From Bacteroidales bacterium (GTDB lineage: Bacteria; Bacteroidota; Bacteroidia; Bacteroidales; P3), in the NCBI GenBank assembly GCA_017509045.1, contig JAFWQP010000117.1, forward strand, positions 1 to 51,005: a DNA stretch of 51,005 nucleotides, given 5' to 3'. Position numbers and translations under genes: made by a program. Under the pieces are notes generated by a model, which had not been told where the DNA came from, searched no databases, and worked only from the letters and a program-made list of their open reading frames with translations. Position 1 is the first letter of the stretch; every line of letters begins with the position of its first letter. Below are positions 26,865-36,044 of the stretch, one piece after another.

Positions 26865-28412
26865 ATGTCTTTCCAGTTCTCTGACAGCGACCGACAACAA
26901 ATGACGTCGCTGGGGCTGACCGAAGCCGATGTCAGCCACCAAATTGATAATTTCCGTAAAGGATTTCCCAAGACCCACTTGGTGGCAGCCGCTACCGTTG
27001 AGAACGGGGGTATACTGCGGCTTGATGACCAATCCATCAACCGCTATACCAAGTTCTACCAACAAGCCCTGAAGGGAAAGAAAATACTGAAATTTGTCCC
27101 GGCATCGGGTGCTGCCACACGAATGTTTAAGGAGCTGTATTCCTTTACCTCCACCTATTTTGGTGTAGACTACAACATTGAGAAAGAGCATCCCTCAGTC
27201 AAAGAATTCCTCGAAAAGATACGCACCTTTGCTTTTTTTGACGACCTCGTGGCCTGCATGGAGAAATCCAATGCCGATTTCGACGACTATATGAACCGAG
27301 GCGACTATAGCACGGTCATCAACTTCCTGCTCAAAGAACAATATATGGGCTATGGCAATCTTCCTAAAGGGCTTCTCAAGTTCCATAAATACGGACATTT
27401 GCAGCGCACCCCTCTGGAAGAGCATATTGTTGAAGGTGCCGAATATGCTCGCATGAGTGATGGAACCGTCAATCTCCACTTCACTGTCTCGCCCGAACAC
27501 CGAGCTCTATTCCGCAAAAAGATAGCAGAAGTGAAACGTTACTACGAGGACGCATTCCATATCAAACTGAACATCAGTTTTTCTGAACAGAAGCACTACA
27601 CCGACATCATTGCGGTAGATGAGCAGAATGTTCCCATCCGTGACGAAGATGGAAAACTAGTATTCCGTCCCGGAGGACATGGCGCACTGATTGAGAACCT
27701 CAATGAACAACGTGCCGACCTTATATTTGTGAAGAACATCGACAACGTGGTGCCCGATTGGATGAAGCACACCACCATTGTCTACAAGAAAGTCCTTGCT
27801 GGACTGCTTCTCAGCCTTCAGAAACAGGCGTTCGAATACCTAAATGCACTTGACAAGGGTGTCACTGCGAAGGAACTGAACAAGATTGAACAGTTCGCCC
27901 AACAGCAACTGCAAATTAACCTTGACGACACCTACCAACAGGGCACTGAACGCCAGCGCATCCAGTGTCTTCACAACCTACTCAACCGCCCCATGCGCGT
28001 TTGCGGTATGGTGAAAAACCAAGGGGAGCCTGGCGGAGGTCCTTTCTTCACCCTTAATAGCGAAGGCGTCAAGAGTCTGCAAGTTGTCGAGACCGCCCAA
28101 ATTAATAGTAAAGACCCTGCTCAGGCTGCCATCCTTGCTAATGCCACACATTTCAACCCTGTCGATCTTGTTTGCGCCACCAAGAACTACCGTGGACGCT
28201 ACTTCGACCTAAGGAAATACATCGATCCGGCCACGGGCTTTATTAGCAAGAAAAGTAAAGGTGCAACCATTCTCAAATCACAAGAACTGCCTGGTCTTTG
28301 GAATGGTGCGATGGCAAATTGGACAACTATCTTCGTCGAAGTACCTCTCGCAACTTTCAATCCCGTCAAAACGGTCAATGATCTTCTGCGGAAAGAACAC
28401 CTCGAAGGTTGA
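26865..28412 (+). CDS. DUF4301 family protein
   Basis: The 515-residue product resembles the DUF4301 family common in Bacteroidota; function is unknown. Recognisable stretches are MSFQFSDSDRQQMTSLGLTE, ILKFVPASGAATRMFKELY (a nucleotidyltransferase-like glycine loop), VFRPGGHGALIENLN, ADLIFVKNIDNVVPD and NQGEPGGGPFF. The GxG-rich loop and the NIDN motif recall sugar-nucleotide pyrophosphorylase-like folds, but this is inference. Soluble, no signal peptide. It is 12 bases after the lipoprotein and closed by a terminator at 28438-28465. Confidence 0.9.
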   Translation: MSFQFSDSDRQQMTSLGLTEADVSHQIDNFRKGFPKTHLVAAATVENGGILRLDDQSINRYTKFYQQALKGKKILKFVPASGAATRMFKELYSFTSTYFGVDYNIEKEHPSVKEFLEKIRTFAFFDDLVACMEKSNADFDDYMNRGDYSTVINFLLKEQYMGYGNLPKGLLKFHKYGHLQRTPLEEHIVEGAEYARMSDGTVNLHFTVSPEHRALFRKKIAEVKRYYEDAFHIKLNISFSEQKHYTDIIAVDEQNVPIRDEDGKLVFRPGGHGALIENLNEQRADLIFVKNIDNVVPDWMKHTTIVYKKVLAGLLLSLQKQAFEYLNALDKGVTAKELNKIEQFAQQQLQINLDDTYQQGTERQRIQCLHNLLNRPMRVCGMVKNQGEPGGGPFFTLNSEGVKSLQVVETAQINSKDPAQAAILANATHFNPVDLVCATKNYRGRYFDLRKYIDPATGFISKKSKGATILKSQELPGLWNGAMANWTTIFVEVPLATFNPVKTVNDLLRKEHLEG

Positions 28413-28437
28413 CTTCATTATCACACTGTAATCTTAT

Positions 28438-28465
28438 AAGGCAGAGCCAAGTGCCCTGCCTTTTT
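28438..28465 (+). terminator. Terminator after the DUF4301 gene
   Basis: AAGGCAG (28438-28444) pairs with CTGCCTT (28456-28462) and is followed by a T run. It lies 26 bases past the DUF4301 stop and inside the longest frame of the next gene, which argues for that gene's later start. Confidence 0.75.
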
Positions 28466-28483
28466 CTATATAATAAAAACCAA

Positions 28484-29011
28484 GTGGACAACATAGGATT
28501 ATTCGATGAACTTTATGTACGAACTTGTGGCGAGGGCGACCTTGATAAGGTGCTCGACTTGGAGTCAATAGTGCTGGCGAAGCTGGAGAGACCCGACCTA
28601 CTACGCCGAAACACAGAGGAGATGTGGCGCACATGTCTACAATCCCCGCACGTATGTCTTGGCTCTTGGAACGGGGACGTATTAGTAGCACTAGCCGTTC
28701 TGTATGTGCCAAAGGATGGCGATACAGAGGCATTAGCCCCACTACTACAGAGCGTTGACCCCAAAGGGCATAAAGCCGCCAATTTCAAAATATGCCTCGT
28801 ACACCCGGAATGGAGAGGACACCATCTGCAAGTGAAACTTGGCAACCTACTGAACAACGAGGCTCACCAGCGAGGAATTGACCTACTGTGCGCCACTGCA
28901 TCACCCCATAACATTGCGAGCATTCGAAGCCTTCAGCAGCTAGGTTATCGCGCCGACCATACGGTACAAAGATACGGATTTGAACGCACCGTTTTCTTCT
29001 ATTTCAATTAA
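28484..29011 (+). CDS. GNAT-like N-acetyltransferase
   Basis: The 175-residue product has the outline of a GNAT acyltransferase: an N-terminal strand-helix (LYVRTCGEGDLDKVLDLESIV), a central strand (VLVALAVLYVP), KICLVHPEWRGHHLQVKLGNLL as the acetyl-CoA loop (R-G-H-H-L in place of the usual Q/R-x-x-G-x-G/A), and a C-terminal LCATASPHNIASIRSLQQLGY. The acceptor is unknown. The start is set at the GTG at 28484; a TTG at 28409 would place a terminator inside the gene. No promoter was pinned down, so low-level readthrough from upstream is possible. Confidence 0.75.
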   Translation: MDNIGLFDELYVRTCGEGDLDKVLDLESIVLAKLERPDLLRRNTEEMWRTCLQSPHVCLGSWNGDVLVALAVLYVPKDGDTEALAPLLQSVDPKGHKAANFKICLVHPEWRGHHLQVKLGNLLNNEAHQRGIDLLCATASPHNIASIRSLQQLGYRADHTVQRYGFERTVFFYFN

Positions 29012-29017
29012 ATTATG

Positions 29018-29025
29018 TATTTTTG
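29018..29025 (+). promoter_or_regulatory. -7 box of the metal-efflux operon
   Basis: TATTTTTG matches TAnnTTTG and lies 53 nt ahead of the ATG at 29079. No classical metal-regulator operator dyad was recognised in the leader, and no regulator gene is adjacent. Confidence 0.6.
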
Positions 29026-29078
29026 CAAAGTGATACAGCGTTCGACAGAACCGTAATATCGCCCGTAAACGTCATGCA

Positions 29079-29534
29079 ATGAGGCATCTGACTGCAAAAA
29101 TAATGATCATACTGGCCTGCGCGATTATTTTGTTGCATGCCATAGTACCGCATCATCACCACGATTGTGCGGGCTTGGTTGGGTTTGTTTTTGAAACCGA
29201 AATCAACTGTCATTGCAGTCATGAGCACCACGCACATGACTGTAGCCACGATTGCGAAGACCACCATTCTGACCATCCATTTGACATCTGCCACCTTGCC
29301 GATATGCTCTCGCACCTTGTACTGAACACCAAGGAAGATGACAACTTGTTGGCTATGGTAGTAAAAGCCGAAGTGTACAACCTTTTCTTGGCAGTGATGC
29401 CCACTATTGATGCGGCAATCAAAGCTCCTGAAAGTGGACTAGCCACGCTTGCCAACCCAGACAAGCCATGTTCACTGCCGCTGCCTCCACTTGCTGGTGG
29501 ACATTCTCTACGTGCTCCACCCATGTGCGCCTAA
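29079..29534 (+). CDS. His/Cys-rich small membrane protein of the efflux operon
   Basis: The 151-residue product begins with a hydrophobic segment (KIMIILACAIILLHAIV) followed by PHHHHDC, then a loop with about fifteen His and several Cys (HCSHEHHAHDCSHDC, EDHHSDH), suited to binding Cu, Zn or similar ions. The rest is mildly hydrophobic. Similar small proteins precede Cus-type systems in Bacteroidota. It may be a periplasmic metal sponge or chaperone that loads the adaptor encoded next. The gene is 84 bases upstream of the adaptor in the same direction. Function is inferred from composition and context. Confidence 0.8.
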   Translation: MRHLTAKIMIILACAIILLHAIVPHHHHDCAGLVGFVFETEINCHCSHEHHAHDCSHDCEDHHSDHPFDICHLADMLSHLVLNTKEDDNLLAMVVKAEVYNLFLAVMPTIDAAIKAPESGLATLANPDKPCSLPLPPLAGGHSLRAPPMCA

Positions 29535-29618
29535 CTCCTCCGGCACCCGCCACGTGCCATTCCCTTATTTATTATTTTTTTATTGGTCTTTGGACCACAA
29601 TTAATCAATTATTGCAAT

Positions 29619-30845
29619 ATGAAGAAAATTGTTTCTATCATGGTTGCCTTTTGTCTAGTAGGCACAATGACATCTTGTCATCATAAACACGAAGCAGAGC
29701 ACAGCCATGCAGAGATCCATGAGCATGAACATGAACACGGGCATGACCACGAACACCATCATGGTCATGGACATAACCACGAACACGAACATCACCACTC
29801 ACATGGAGCTAATATTGTTGCTTTCTCCAACGAGCAAGGAAAGAAAGTGGGTCTTACATTAGAAAAGGTGACTCCTAGCCCATTCGGGCAGATTATCAAG
29901 ACCTCCGCACAGGTGCTGCCGTCCCAAGGTGACGAGCGCGAGGCAACTGCTACCACCTCAGGAGTCGTATCATTCTCCTCTCCCAATCTAGTAGAGGGCG
30001 CGGCCGTCAAAGCCGGACAACAACTCTTCACCATAGTGAACAACAACATGGCCGACAACAATATGAGCGTCCGTTATCAAGAAGCCGCAGCCAACTACAA
30101 TGCCGCCAAATTGGCATACGAGCGCAAGCAACGTTTGGCAGAGGATAAGATTGTGTCGCTAACCGACTTGGAACAAGCTCACGCCACCTACGAGGCTGCC
30201 AAAGCTGTATATGAAAACCTCAAAAGCAACTTCTCGAAGAATGGTGCTGTGGTTCGCGCACCCATAAGCGGATACGTACAACGCATTCACGTCAGCAACG
30301 GAAGTTTTGTAAACGCAGGGCAGTCAGTTGTTACTGTATCGCAAAACCGCGACCTACAGCTACGTGCCGAAGTCCAATCCCGCTATTACAATTGCCTCAA
30401 AAACATCAAGGGAGTCAACATCCGCATTCCTAGCGACAATCAGACCTACACCCTGGAAGAACTGGGCGGTTCTCTAGTATCCTATGGCAAGGCCACCGGC
30501 ACAAACTGCCCACTAGTACCTGTCACATTCCGTATTCGCAACGTGGGGCAGCTACTGAGTGGTAGTTTTGTAAACGCTTACATCATAACCCAATCAGATA
30601 AAGACGTGCTTTCCGTTCCCAACGAAGCCATCGTAGAAGAGATAGGCAGCTATTTCCTTTTTGTAAAGGTTCACAACGAAGAATACGAAAAACGTTTAGT
30701 CACACTTGGATCTACCGACGGGCTTCGCACCGAAATAACATCTGGACTTCATGCCGGCGAAGTGGTGGTAGCAAAAGGCGCCTCAATGGTTCGTCTTGCT
30801 CAGAACAGTGCAGCCCTCGACCCTCATGCCGGACATGTTCACTAA
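29619..30845 (+). CDS. RND efflux periplasmic adaptor (CusB-like), His-rich N-terminus
   Basis: The adaptor bridges the inner-membrane pump to the outer-membrane channel in a tripartite metal exporter. The 408-residue lipoprotein has a signal peptide with lipobox TMTSC (Cys20), then about 45 residues of which more than half are His (HEHEHEHGHDHEHHHGHGHN). Then come a barrel-sandwich (SPNLVEGAAVKAGQQLFTIVN), a coiled-coil hairpin (YNAAKLAYERKQRLAEDKIVSLTDLEQAHATYEAAKAVYENL), the second lipoyl half (RAPISGYVQRIHVSNGSFV) and a beta domain. The ATG at 29619 starts the signal peptide. Metal cannot be fixed; Cu/Ag or Zn/Co/Cd are options. Confidence 0.93.
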   Translation: MKKIVSIMVAFCLVGTMTSCHHKHEAEHSHAEIHEHEHEHGHDHEHHHGHGHNHEHEHHHSHGANIVAFSNEQGKKVGLTLEKVTPSPFGQIIKTSAQVLPSQGDEREATATTSGVVSFSSPNLVEGAAVKAGQQLFTIVNNNMADNNMSVRYQEAAANYNAAKLAYERKQRLAEDKIVSLTDLEQAHATYEAAKAVYENLKSNFSKNGAVVRAPISGYVQRIHVSNGSFVNAGQSVVTVSQNRDLQLRAEVQSRYYNCLKNIKGVNIRIPSDNQTYTLEELGGSLVSYGKATGTNCPLVPVTFRIRNVGQLLSGSFVNAYIITQSDKDVLSVPNEAIVEEIGSYFLFVKVHNEEYEKRLVTLGSTDGLRTEITSGLHAGEVVVAKGASMVRLAQNSAALDPHAGHVH

Positions 30846-30865
30846 CCCTCTAGCACCCACGTACT

Positions 30866-32062
30866 ATGAAATACTATCAACAACATAATCGGCGTATTGT
30901 TCTAGCCGTCTTCTTACTCCTTGCCACTAATGCTATAGCTCAGCCCCGCTATAGTTCCGTGATTAAACATGCTGAAGAACACAGCCCTATGCTCCAAGTG
31001 GCTGCCAAATACGCTGAGGCAGAGAAAACCGCTGCCCACGTAGGCGCCCTCCTACCCAATCCTGAGGTGGAAGCCGCCTACTTTTGGGGTTATCCTTCAG
31101 AGATTGGCATTCGCTGGGACATAAATGTCTCCCAATCGTTTGACATGCCGTCAGTACTAGTGAGGAAAGCCCGCCTACGAAATCTCCAAGAACACGCTGC
31201 CGAACTCAAATACAGCATGGTCCGCAAGGCATTGCTATTAGAGGTACAACAAGAATGTGCCGACTGGATATATTACCATGCAGTGTGGCATATTTACTCC
31301 CGCCATTGCGCTGCCGCCGACCGACTGGCTCGACTATATCAAAGGCGTTTTCAAACTGGCGACTGTTCTGTGCTTGAATACAATCGGGCACAAATGCATC
31401 ACGCCGACATTCAGAGCAAAGCGGCAGATGTTCTTATGAAAGAAGACCATGCCGCGCACGACCTTCGCATCCTTGTGGGCGATGAGAACTTTTCTTTTTC
31501 TCAAGACGAATACGAACCCATCATCGCAGCAGTTAGTTTCGACACATGGTACAAGCAACTCGAAATGCAAAACCCCGAATTAAAAATGCTCGCCAACCAA
31601 ACGGAAGTCAGCCAGCAACGCCTACAACTAAGCCGTGCTGAATGGCTACCGACCATGAGTGTAGGCTATGCCGCCGAGAATCAGGTTGGTGAGAGTTTTC
31701 GAGGCATCAAGATGGGCTTAGAGTTTCCACTATGGAGCCAACAGCGTGCCGTGCGGGCAGCCAAGCTAGAAGCCGAAGCGGCACAGCTAGAACTAGAGAC
31801 CCAGCGCGAGAAACTCTTCGACCACCTGAGTTGCATGTTCCACCGACACATGGGATTGATGCAGAACGTTGAGAATCTCAAAAACGCCTTACGCCAATAC
31901 GATAGTCAAGAATATCTTATGCAGGCCCTAGAGGCAGGCGAGATAACCTTGGAACAATACCTACAACAGTCTGAATTCTATCTAGAAATAGAACTTCAAG
32001 TTTGGGAAGTATCCCACGAACTGGAGCTGCTTCACCTCAACTTATACGCCTTAGAGCTCTAA
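30866..32062 (+). CDS. TolC family outer-membrane efflux protein (CusC-like)
   Basis: The 398-residue product has a signal peptide (ends ATNAIAQPR) and the two helical repeats typical of TolC-like channels: AEEHSPMLQVAAKYAEAEKTAAHVGALLPNPEVEA, and later NPELKMLANQTEVSQQRLQLSRAEWLPTMSVGY. No lipobox. It would form the trimeric outer-membrane exit duct of the efflux pump. It lies 20 bases after the adaptor gene and 30 before the pump gene. Confidence 0.93.
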   Translation: MKYYQQHNRRIVLAVFLLLATNAIAQPRYSSVIKHAEEHSPMLQVAAKYAEAEKTAAHVGALLPNPEVEAAYFWGYPSEIGIRWDINVSQSFDMPSVLVRKARLRNLQEHAAELKYSMVRKALLLEVQQECADWIYYHAVWHIYSRHCAAADRLARLYQRRFQTGDCSVLEYNRAQMHHADIQSKAADVLMKEDHAAHDLRILVGDENFSFSQDEYEPIIAAVSFDTWYKQLEMQNPELKMLANQTEVSQQRLQLSRAEWLPTMSVGYAAENQVGESFRGIKMGLEFPLWSQQRAVRAAKLEAEAAQLELETQREKLFDHLSCMFHRHMGLMQNVENLKNALRQYDSQEYLMQALEAGEITLEQYLQQSEFYLEIELQVWEVSHELELLHLNLYALEL

Positions 32063-32092
32063 GCACTCTATATCACAAAAAAAGACAATACT

Positions 32093-35000
32093 ATGTTTAA
32101 CAAGATAATCCGTTTCAGTCTAGAGCACAAGCTCTTTATTATCGTTGCTGGAATACTACTGATGATTGCTGGGCTTTGGTCTGCCAATCGCACCGACATC
32201 GACGTCTTCCCCGACTTGACCGCTCCTCAAGTGGTGGTCATGACCGATGCCCACGGCATGGCTCCAGAAGAGGTAGAACGACTAGTCACCTTTCCCATCG
32301 AAACCGCCGTCAATGGCGCCACAAATGTGCGTCGTGTACGGTCCACCTCTTTACAAGGATGCAGCTTTGTATTCGTCGAATTCGACTGGGGTATGGATGT
32401 ATTCCGTGCTCGCCAGATTGTTAGCGAAAAAATGGCCACCCTTGCCGAGCAACTACCCGAGGGTATCATGCCCGTGATGGCTCCGCAAAGCAGTGTCATG
32501 GGCGAAATACTATTTGTCTCCCTCCAAGTTGACACCGCAAACCACACTGTCACACCCACCAACCAACAGGAACTGCGCACCATTGCCGAATGGGTGGTCA
32601 AACCTGCCATATTGGGCACTGGTGGCGTATCGCAAGTAACCATCATCGGTGGTGAGTATAAGCAATACCAAATCCTTGCCGACCCCATCCGTATGCAGGC
32701 CTATGGGGTGACAATGGACGACCTCGAGTCTGTCGGAAGTTCCCTTAGCGACAACTCCGTCGGAGGCGTCATTCGCGACTATGGCAACGAGTATGCCCTA
32801 CGCGGCATGGCTCGAACCTGCGACCTTGACGAATTGGGCAACACCTTTGTCACCATGTACAACGAGCATCCTGTACGCTTGAGCGATGTCGCCGAAGTGC
32901 GTGTTGGCTCTGCCCCAAAACTTGGCTATGCCTCATGCAACGCACAGCCAGCCGTCATCCTCTCCATCTCCAAACAGCCAAATATCAACACACTCCGCGT
33001 CACTGAGAACATCGAGGCCAACCTCGCAAACATCGCCAAGACCCTGCCGCCCGACGTAAAGATGAATACCAAGATTTTCCGTCAGGCCGACTTCATCGAG
33101 TCATCCGTTGGCAATGTCGGCAAAGCGCTACTCGAGGGAGCCATCTTTGTCATCCTTATCTTATTTCTCTTTCTCGGTAGCTTCCGCACCACACTCATCT
33201 CCATCATTGCCATCCCCTTGTCGCTGCTTGGCACCGTGCTATGCCTCTACCTATTGGGATATGAAATCAACACCATGACCCTCGGTGGCATGTGCATCGC
33301 CATCGGTTCGCTAGTCGACGATGCCATCATCGACGTCGAGAATGTCTATAAACGTCTGCGCCAGAACCACCAACTCCCACACGAGCAACGCCAATCCGCC
33401 ATCGAAGTAGTCTTTCAAGGGTCATCCGAAATCCGCAGCTCCATCATCCATGCCACCTTTATCATCATGATAACCTTCGTGCCCCTCTTTTTTGTGAGCG
33501 GACTCGAGGGGCGCATGCTCAAACCCCTAGGTGTTGCCTACCTTATCGCGCTTGCCATGTCGCTACTTGTTGCCATGACATTGACACCTTTGCTCTGCAA
33601 ACTCATTCTATCCGACGAGGAGTACCTCGACCGCCAACAAAAGGACAGCCGCGTTGCCTTGTGGCTTGCCAAAAGCTATCGCCGTGTTCTGCAATGGGCA
33701 TTTCGCCATAAAAAGCCTGTCGTCGGCACTACAGCATTGCTCCTTGTGGTAGCCGTAGGCCTACTCTTCACCATGGGCCGCGACTTCCTACCCTCGTTCA
33801 ACGAAGGGTCGCTCACTATTGCTGCCGTCGCCAAGCCCGGCATTTCTCTCGACGAGAGCAACGCTTTGGGAAATTTATTGGAGAAGGAGCTCCTCTCTAT
33901 TCCCGAAGTCACCTCTACCTCGCGCCGCACAGGTCGTGGCGAGCTTGACGAACATTCTCAAGCCACCAATGGTGCCGAAATCGATGTCAACTTCACTCTT
34001 TCCGACCGTAGTAAAGACGAATTCATGACCGATGTCCGCGCCCACCTTGCCTCCATCCCTGGCGTTGTCACCAGTGTGGGGCAACCCCTTGGCCATCGCA
34101 TCGACCACATGGTCAGCGGCACCCAAGCAACCATCGCAATCAAAGTGTTCGGCACCGACCTAAGCCAACTCTATCTCATTGGTAACAAAATCAAGAGTGC
34201 CGTATCAGACATCGAAGGTCTTGTCGACATCAATGTCGAGCAACAGACCGAGACTCCCCAGCTGCAAGTTCGCGCCAATCGCGACATGTTAGCCCAATAC
34301 GGCATCACCATAGCACAGTTCAACCGCTTTGTCGAAACAGCCTTCAATGGACTGACTGTAGGCAGCATTTATGAGGGACAACGCAGTTTCGAACTAGTGC
34401 TGAAGCAGCAATCTGCCGCCTCCGACCTCAACCATTTGGGCTCACCCACCATCAACGATGTCCGCGATGCCCTCATCGACACCCACAATGGCAGCAAGGT
34501 GCCGCTTGGCGTAGTAGCAGAGGTTGTTTCCGTCGGTGGTCCCAACACCATCTCGCGCGAGAACGTGCAGCGCAAACTGGTTGTCTCTGCCAATGTTAGC
34601 GGTCGCGATGCTATCGGTGTGGTAGACGACATCAAGTTCACCCTCGACAAACAGATTCAACTCCCCGAGGGCTACCGAATCGAATACGGCGGACAGTTCG
34701 AAAGTGCCAAAGCCGCCACTCGCACCCTCATCCTAGTATTCCTAATGGCATTGGTTATCATCTACCTATTACTTTATACTGAGTTCAAAAATCTCTCCCT
34801 CTCGCTCATCGTGCTGCTCAACCTACCGCTGGCTCTCATCGGTGGTGTACTAGCCATCAAGCTAGGTTCCAACGTCCTCAGCATTCCCGCCATCATCGGC
34901 TTTATCACTCTCTTCGGCATAGCCACCCGCAACGGCATCCTCCTCATTGCCAAATACCAAAGCCTCCAAACGCAACACCACAACAGTCTGCCTCTCCGCG

Positions 35001-35236
35001 ACCTCATCATGCAAGGCTCTGCCGACCGCTTCAACCCCATTATCATGACAGCCCTAACCACCGCCCTATCGCTAGTGCCTATGGTACTTGCCGCCGACCA
35101 TCCCGGCAACGAAATCCAAGCACCCATGGCCGTCGTGGTTCTCGGCGGACTCATTACCTCTACCCTACTCAACATCTTTGTCATACCCATCGTTTACGAA
35201 TGGTATGCCAACAAGCAAGCTAACAACCACAAATGA
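32093..35236 (+). CDS. Heavy-metal RND efflux pump (CusA/CzcA family)
   Basis: This inner-membrane proton antiporter expels metal ions through the adaptor and outer channel. The 1047-residue product has twelve predicted helices in the RND pattern: DIDVFPDLTAPQVVVMTDAHGM after helix 1, GGEYKQYQILADPIRMQAYG in the porter domain, and the helix-4 motif SLVDDAIIDVENVYKRL, nearer CusA (VDAAIVMIENAHKRL) than CzcA. The C-terminal half repeats the layout (ESAKAATRTLILVFLMALVIIYLLLY). Start MFNKIIRFSLEHKLFI. Its stop overlaps the start of the Nudix gene (ATGA), so the two are translationally coupled. Copper or silver is the best guess for substrate. Confidence 0.95.
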   Translation: MFNKIIRFSLEHKLFIIVAGILLMIAGLWSANRTDIDVFPDLTAPQVVVMTDAHGMAPEEVERLVTFPIETAVNGATNVRRVRSTSLQGCSFVFVEFDWGMDVFRARQIVSEKMATLAEQLPEGIMPVMAPQSSVMGEILFVSLQVDTANHTVTPTNQQELRTIAEWVVKPAILGTGGVSQVTIIGGEYKQYQILADPIRMQAYGVTMDDLESVGSSLSDNSVGGVIRDYGNEYALRGMARTCDLDELGNTFVTMYNEHPVRLSDVAEVRVGSAPKLGYASCNAQPAVILSISKQPNINTLRVTENIEANLANIAKTLPPDVKMNTKIFRQADFIESSVGNVGKALLEGAIFVILILFLFLGSFRTTLISIIAIPLSLLGTVLCLYLLGYEINTMTLGGMCIAIGSLVDDAIIDVENVYKRLRQNHQLPHEQRQSAIEVVFQGSSEIRSSIIHATFIIMITFVPLFFVSGLEGRMLKPLGVAYLIALAMSLLVAMTLTPLLCKLILSDEEYLDRQQKDSRVALWLAKSYRRVLQWAFRHKKPVVGTTALLLVVAVGLLFTMGRDFLPSFNEGSLTIAAVAKPGISLDESNALGNLLEKELLSIPEVTSTSRRTGRGELDEHSQATNGAEIDVNFTLSDRSKDEFMTDVRAHLASIPGVVTSVGQPLGHRIDHMVSGTQATIAIKVFGTDLSQLYLIGNKIKSAVSDIEGLVDINVEQQTETPQLQVRANRDMLAQYGITIAQFNRFVETAFNGLTVGSIYEGQRSFELVLKQQSAASDLNHLGSPTINDVRDALIDTHNGSKVPLGVVAEVVSVGGPNTISRENVQRKLVVSANVSGRDAIGVVDDIKFTLDKQIQLPEGYRIEYGGQFESAKAATRTLILVFLMALVIIYLLLYTEFKNLSLSLIVLLNLPLALIGGVLAIKLGSNVLSIPAIIGFITLFGIATRNGILLIAKYQSLQTQHHNSLPLRDLIMQGSADRFNPIIMTALTTALSLVPMVLAADHPGNEIQAPMAVVVLGGLITSTLLNIFVIPIVYEWYANKQANNHK

Positions 35237-35706
35237 AACAGACCACTCTCTGCTACTTGGAGCGCGACAACCAATATCTGATGCTCCACCGCGTAAAGAA
35301 AGAGAACGATGCCAGCCACGACAAATGGATTGGCGTTGGCGGCAAATGCGAAGCCAATGAAAGTCCCGACGAATGCATGATTCGCGAGGTTAAAGAAGAA
35401 ACAGGCCTCACCATCCTCTCTTGGCGTTATCGCGGCATCGTCACCTTCATTAGCGACATCTGGCCTTGTGAATACATGCACCTCTTCACCGCTTCACAAT
35501 GGAGCGGTGAAGAGACTGCCTGTGACGAAGGCGACCTCGCTTGGATTGACAAGCAACGCCTTTTCGACCTCACCCTATGGGAGGGCGACAAGATATTCCT
35601 ACGTCTGTTAGCTGATTCCAATCAACCGTTCTTCTCACTCAAACTAGAATATAGGGGAAACGACCTAGTCGCCGCCAAATTAGACGGTAATCCAATTATT
35701 GTGTGA
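35233..35706 (+). CDS. Nudix hydrolase, MutT-like
   Basis: Nudix enzymes cleave nucleoside diphosphates linked to X; this one resembles the 8-oxo-dGTP branch. The 157-residue product has a perfect Nudix box: Gly37, Glu43, Arg51, Glu52, Glu55, Glu56, Gly58 (REVKEETGL). The WIGVGGKCE lead-in and the long SDIWPCEYMHLFTAS strand are common in MutT-like proteins. It overlaps the pump gene by four bases. Cleaning of oxidised nucleotides under metal stress would fit the operon, but that link is inference. Confidence 0.92.
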   Translation: MKQTTLCYLERDNQYLMLHRVKKENDASHDKWIGVGGKCEANESPDECMIREVKEETGLTILSWRYRGIVTFISDIWPCEYMHLFTASQWSGEETACDEGDLAWIDKQRLFDLTLWEGDKIFLRLLADSNQPFFSLKLEYRGNDLVAAKLDGNPIIV

Positions 35707-35770
35707 ACGTGTTTTTCGTGTGTTACTCCTCCCTTCCTAAGAGGGGTGGCGCTAAACGGCGGGATATGTC

Positions 35771-36037
35771 TTACCCCTTCTTCACCCTTTCTTCCAATGT
35801 GACGTGCACCATATCGCCAAAACCTTTACCAATCTTCTGACGGATATCCTTGCGCACACCTATTATATGGCAAGGCGTGCCCATACGCACCACCTGCCCG
35901 TCATAAGGCTCCCCATCGAACGTGGCATGCACAGCCACGCGTCCCTTGCCAAACAATGCCTTTATGTCAAATGGGACCTCCACATATCCGGCATCCATCG
36001 TGCCATTCTGTATGATGATGGCATCAAACTCTAACAT
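35771..36037 (-). CDS. DUF1905 domain protein
   Basis: The 88-residue product is a stand-alone DUF1905 domain, a small beta barrel of unknown role: [50 protein letters not shown] then [28 protein letters not shown]. It often occurs with a YdeI/OmdA-like tail, which is missing here. It lies 7 bases downstream of the TPM gene and is the last gene of the lemA unit. Confidence 0.9.
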   Translation of the reverse strand: MLEFDAIIIQNGTMDAGYVEVPFDIKALFGKGRVAVHATFDGEPYDGQVVRMGTPCHIIGVRKDIRQKIGKGFGDMVHVTLEERVKKG

Positions 36038-36044
36038 ATCCTAA

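Noticed and set aside
28409-28483. N-terminal extension of the GNAT-like protein from a TTG
   Set aside because: The extension contains the terminator of the preceding gene and starts inside its stop region; the GTG at 28484 gives a normal domain start.
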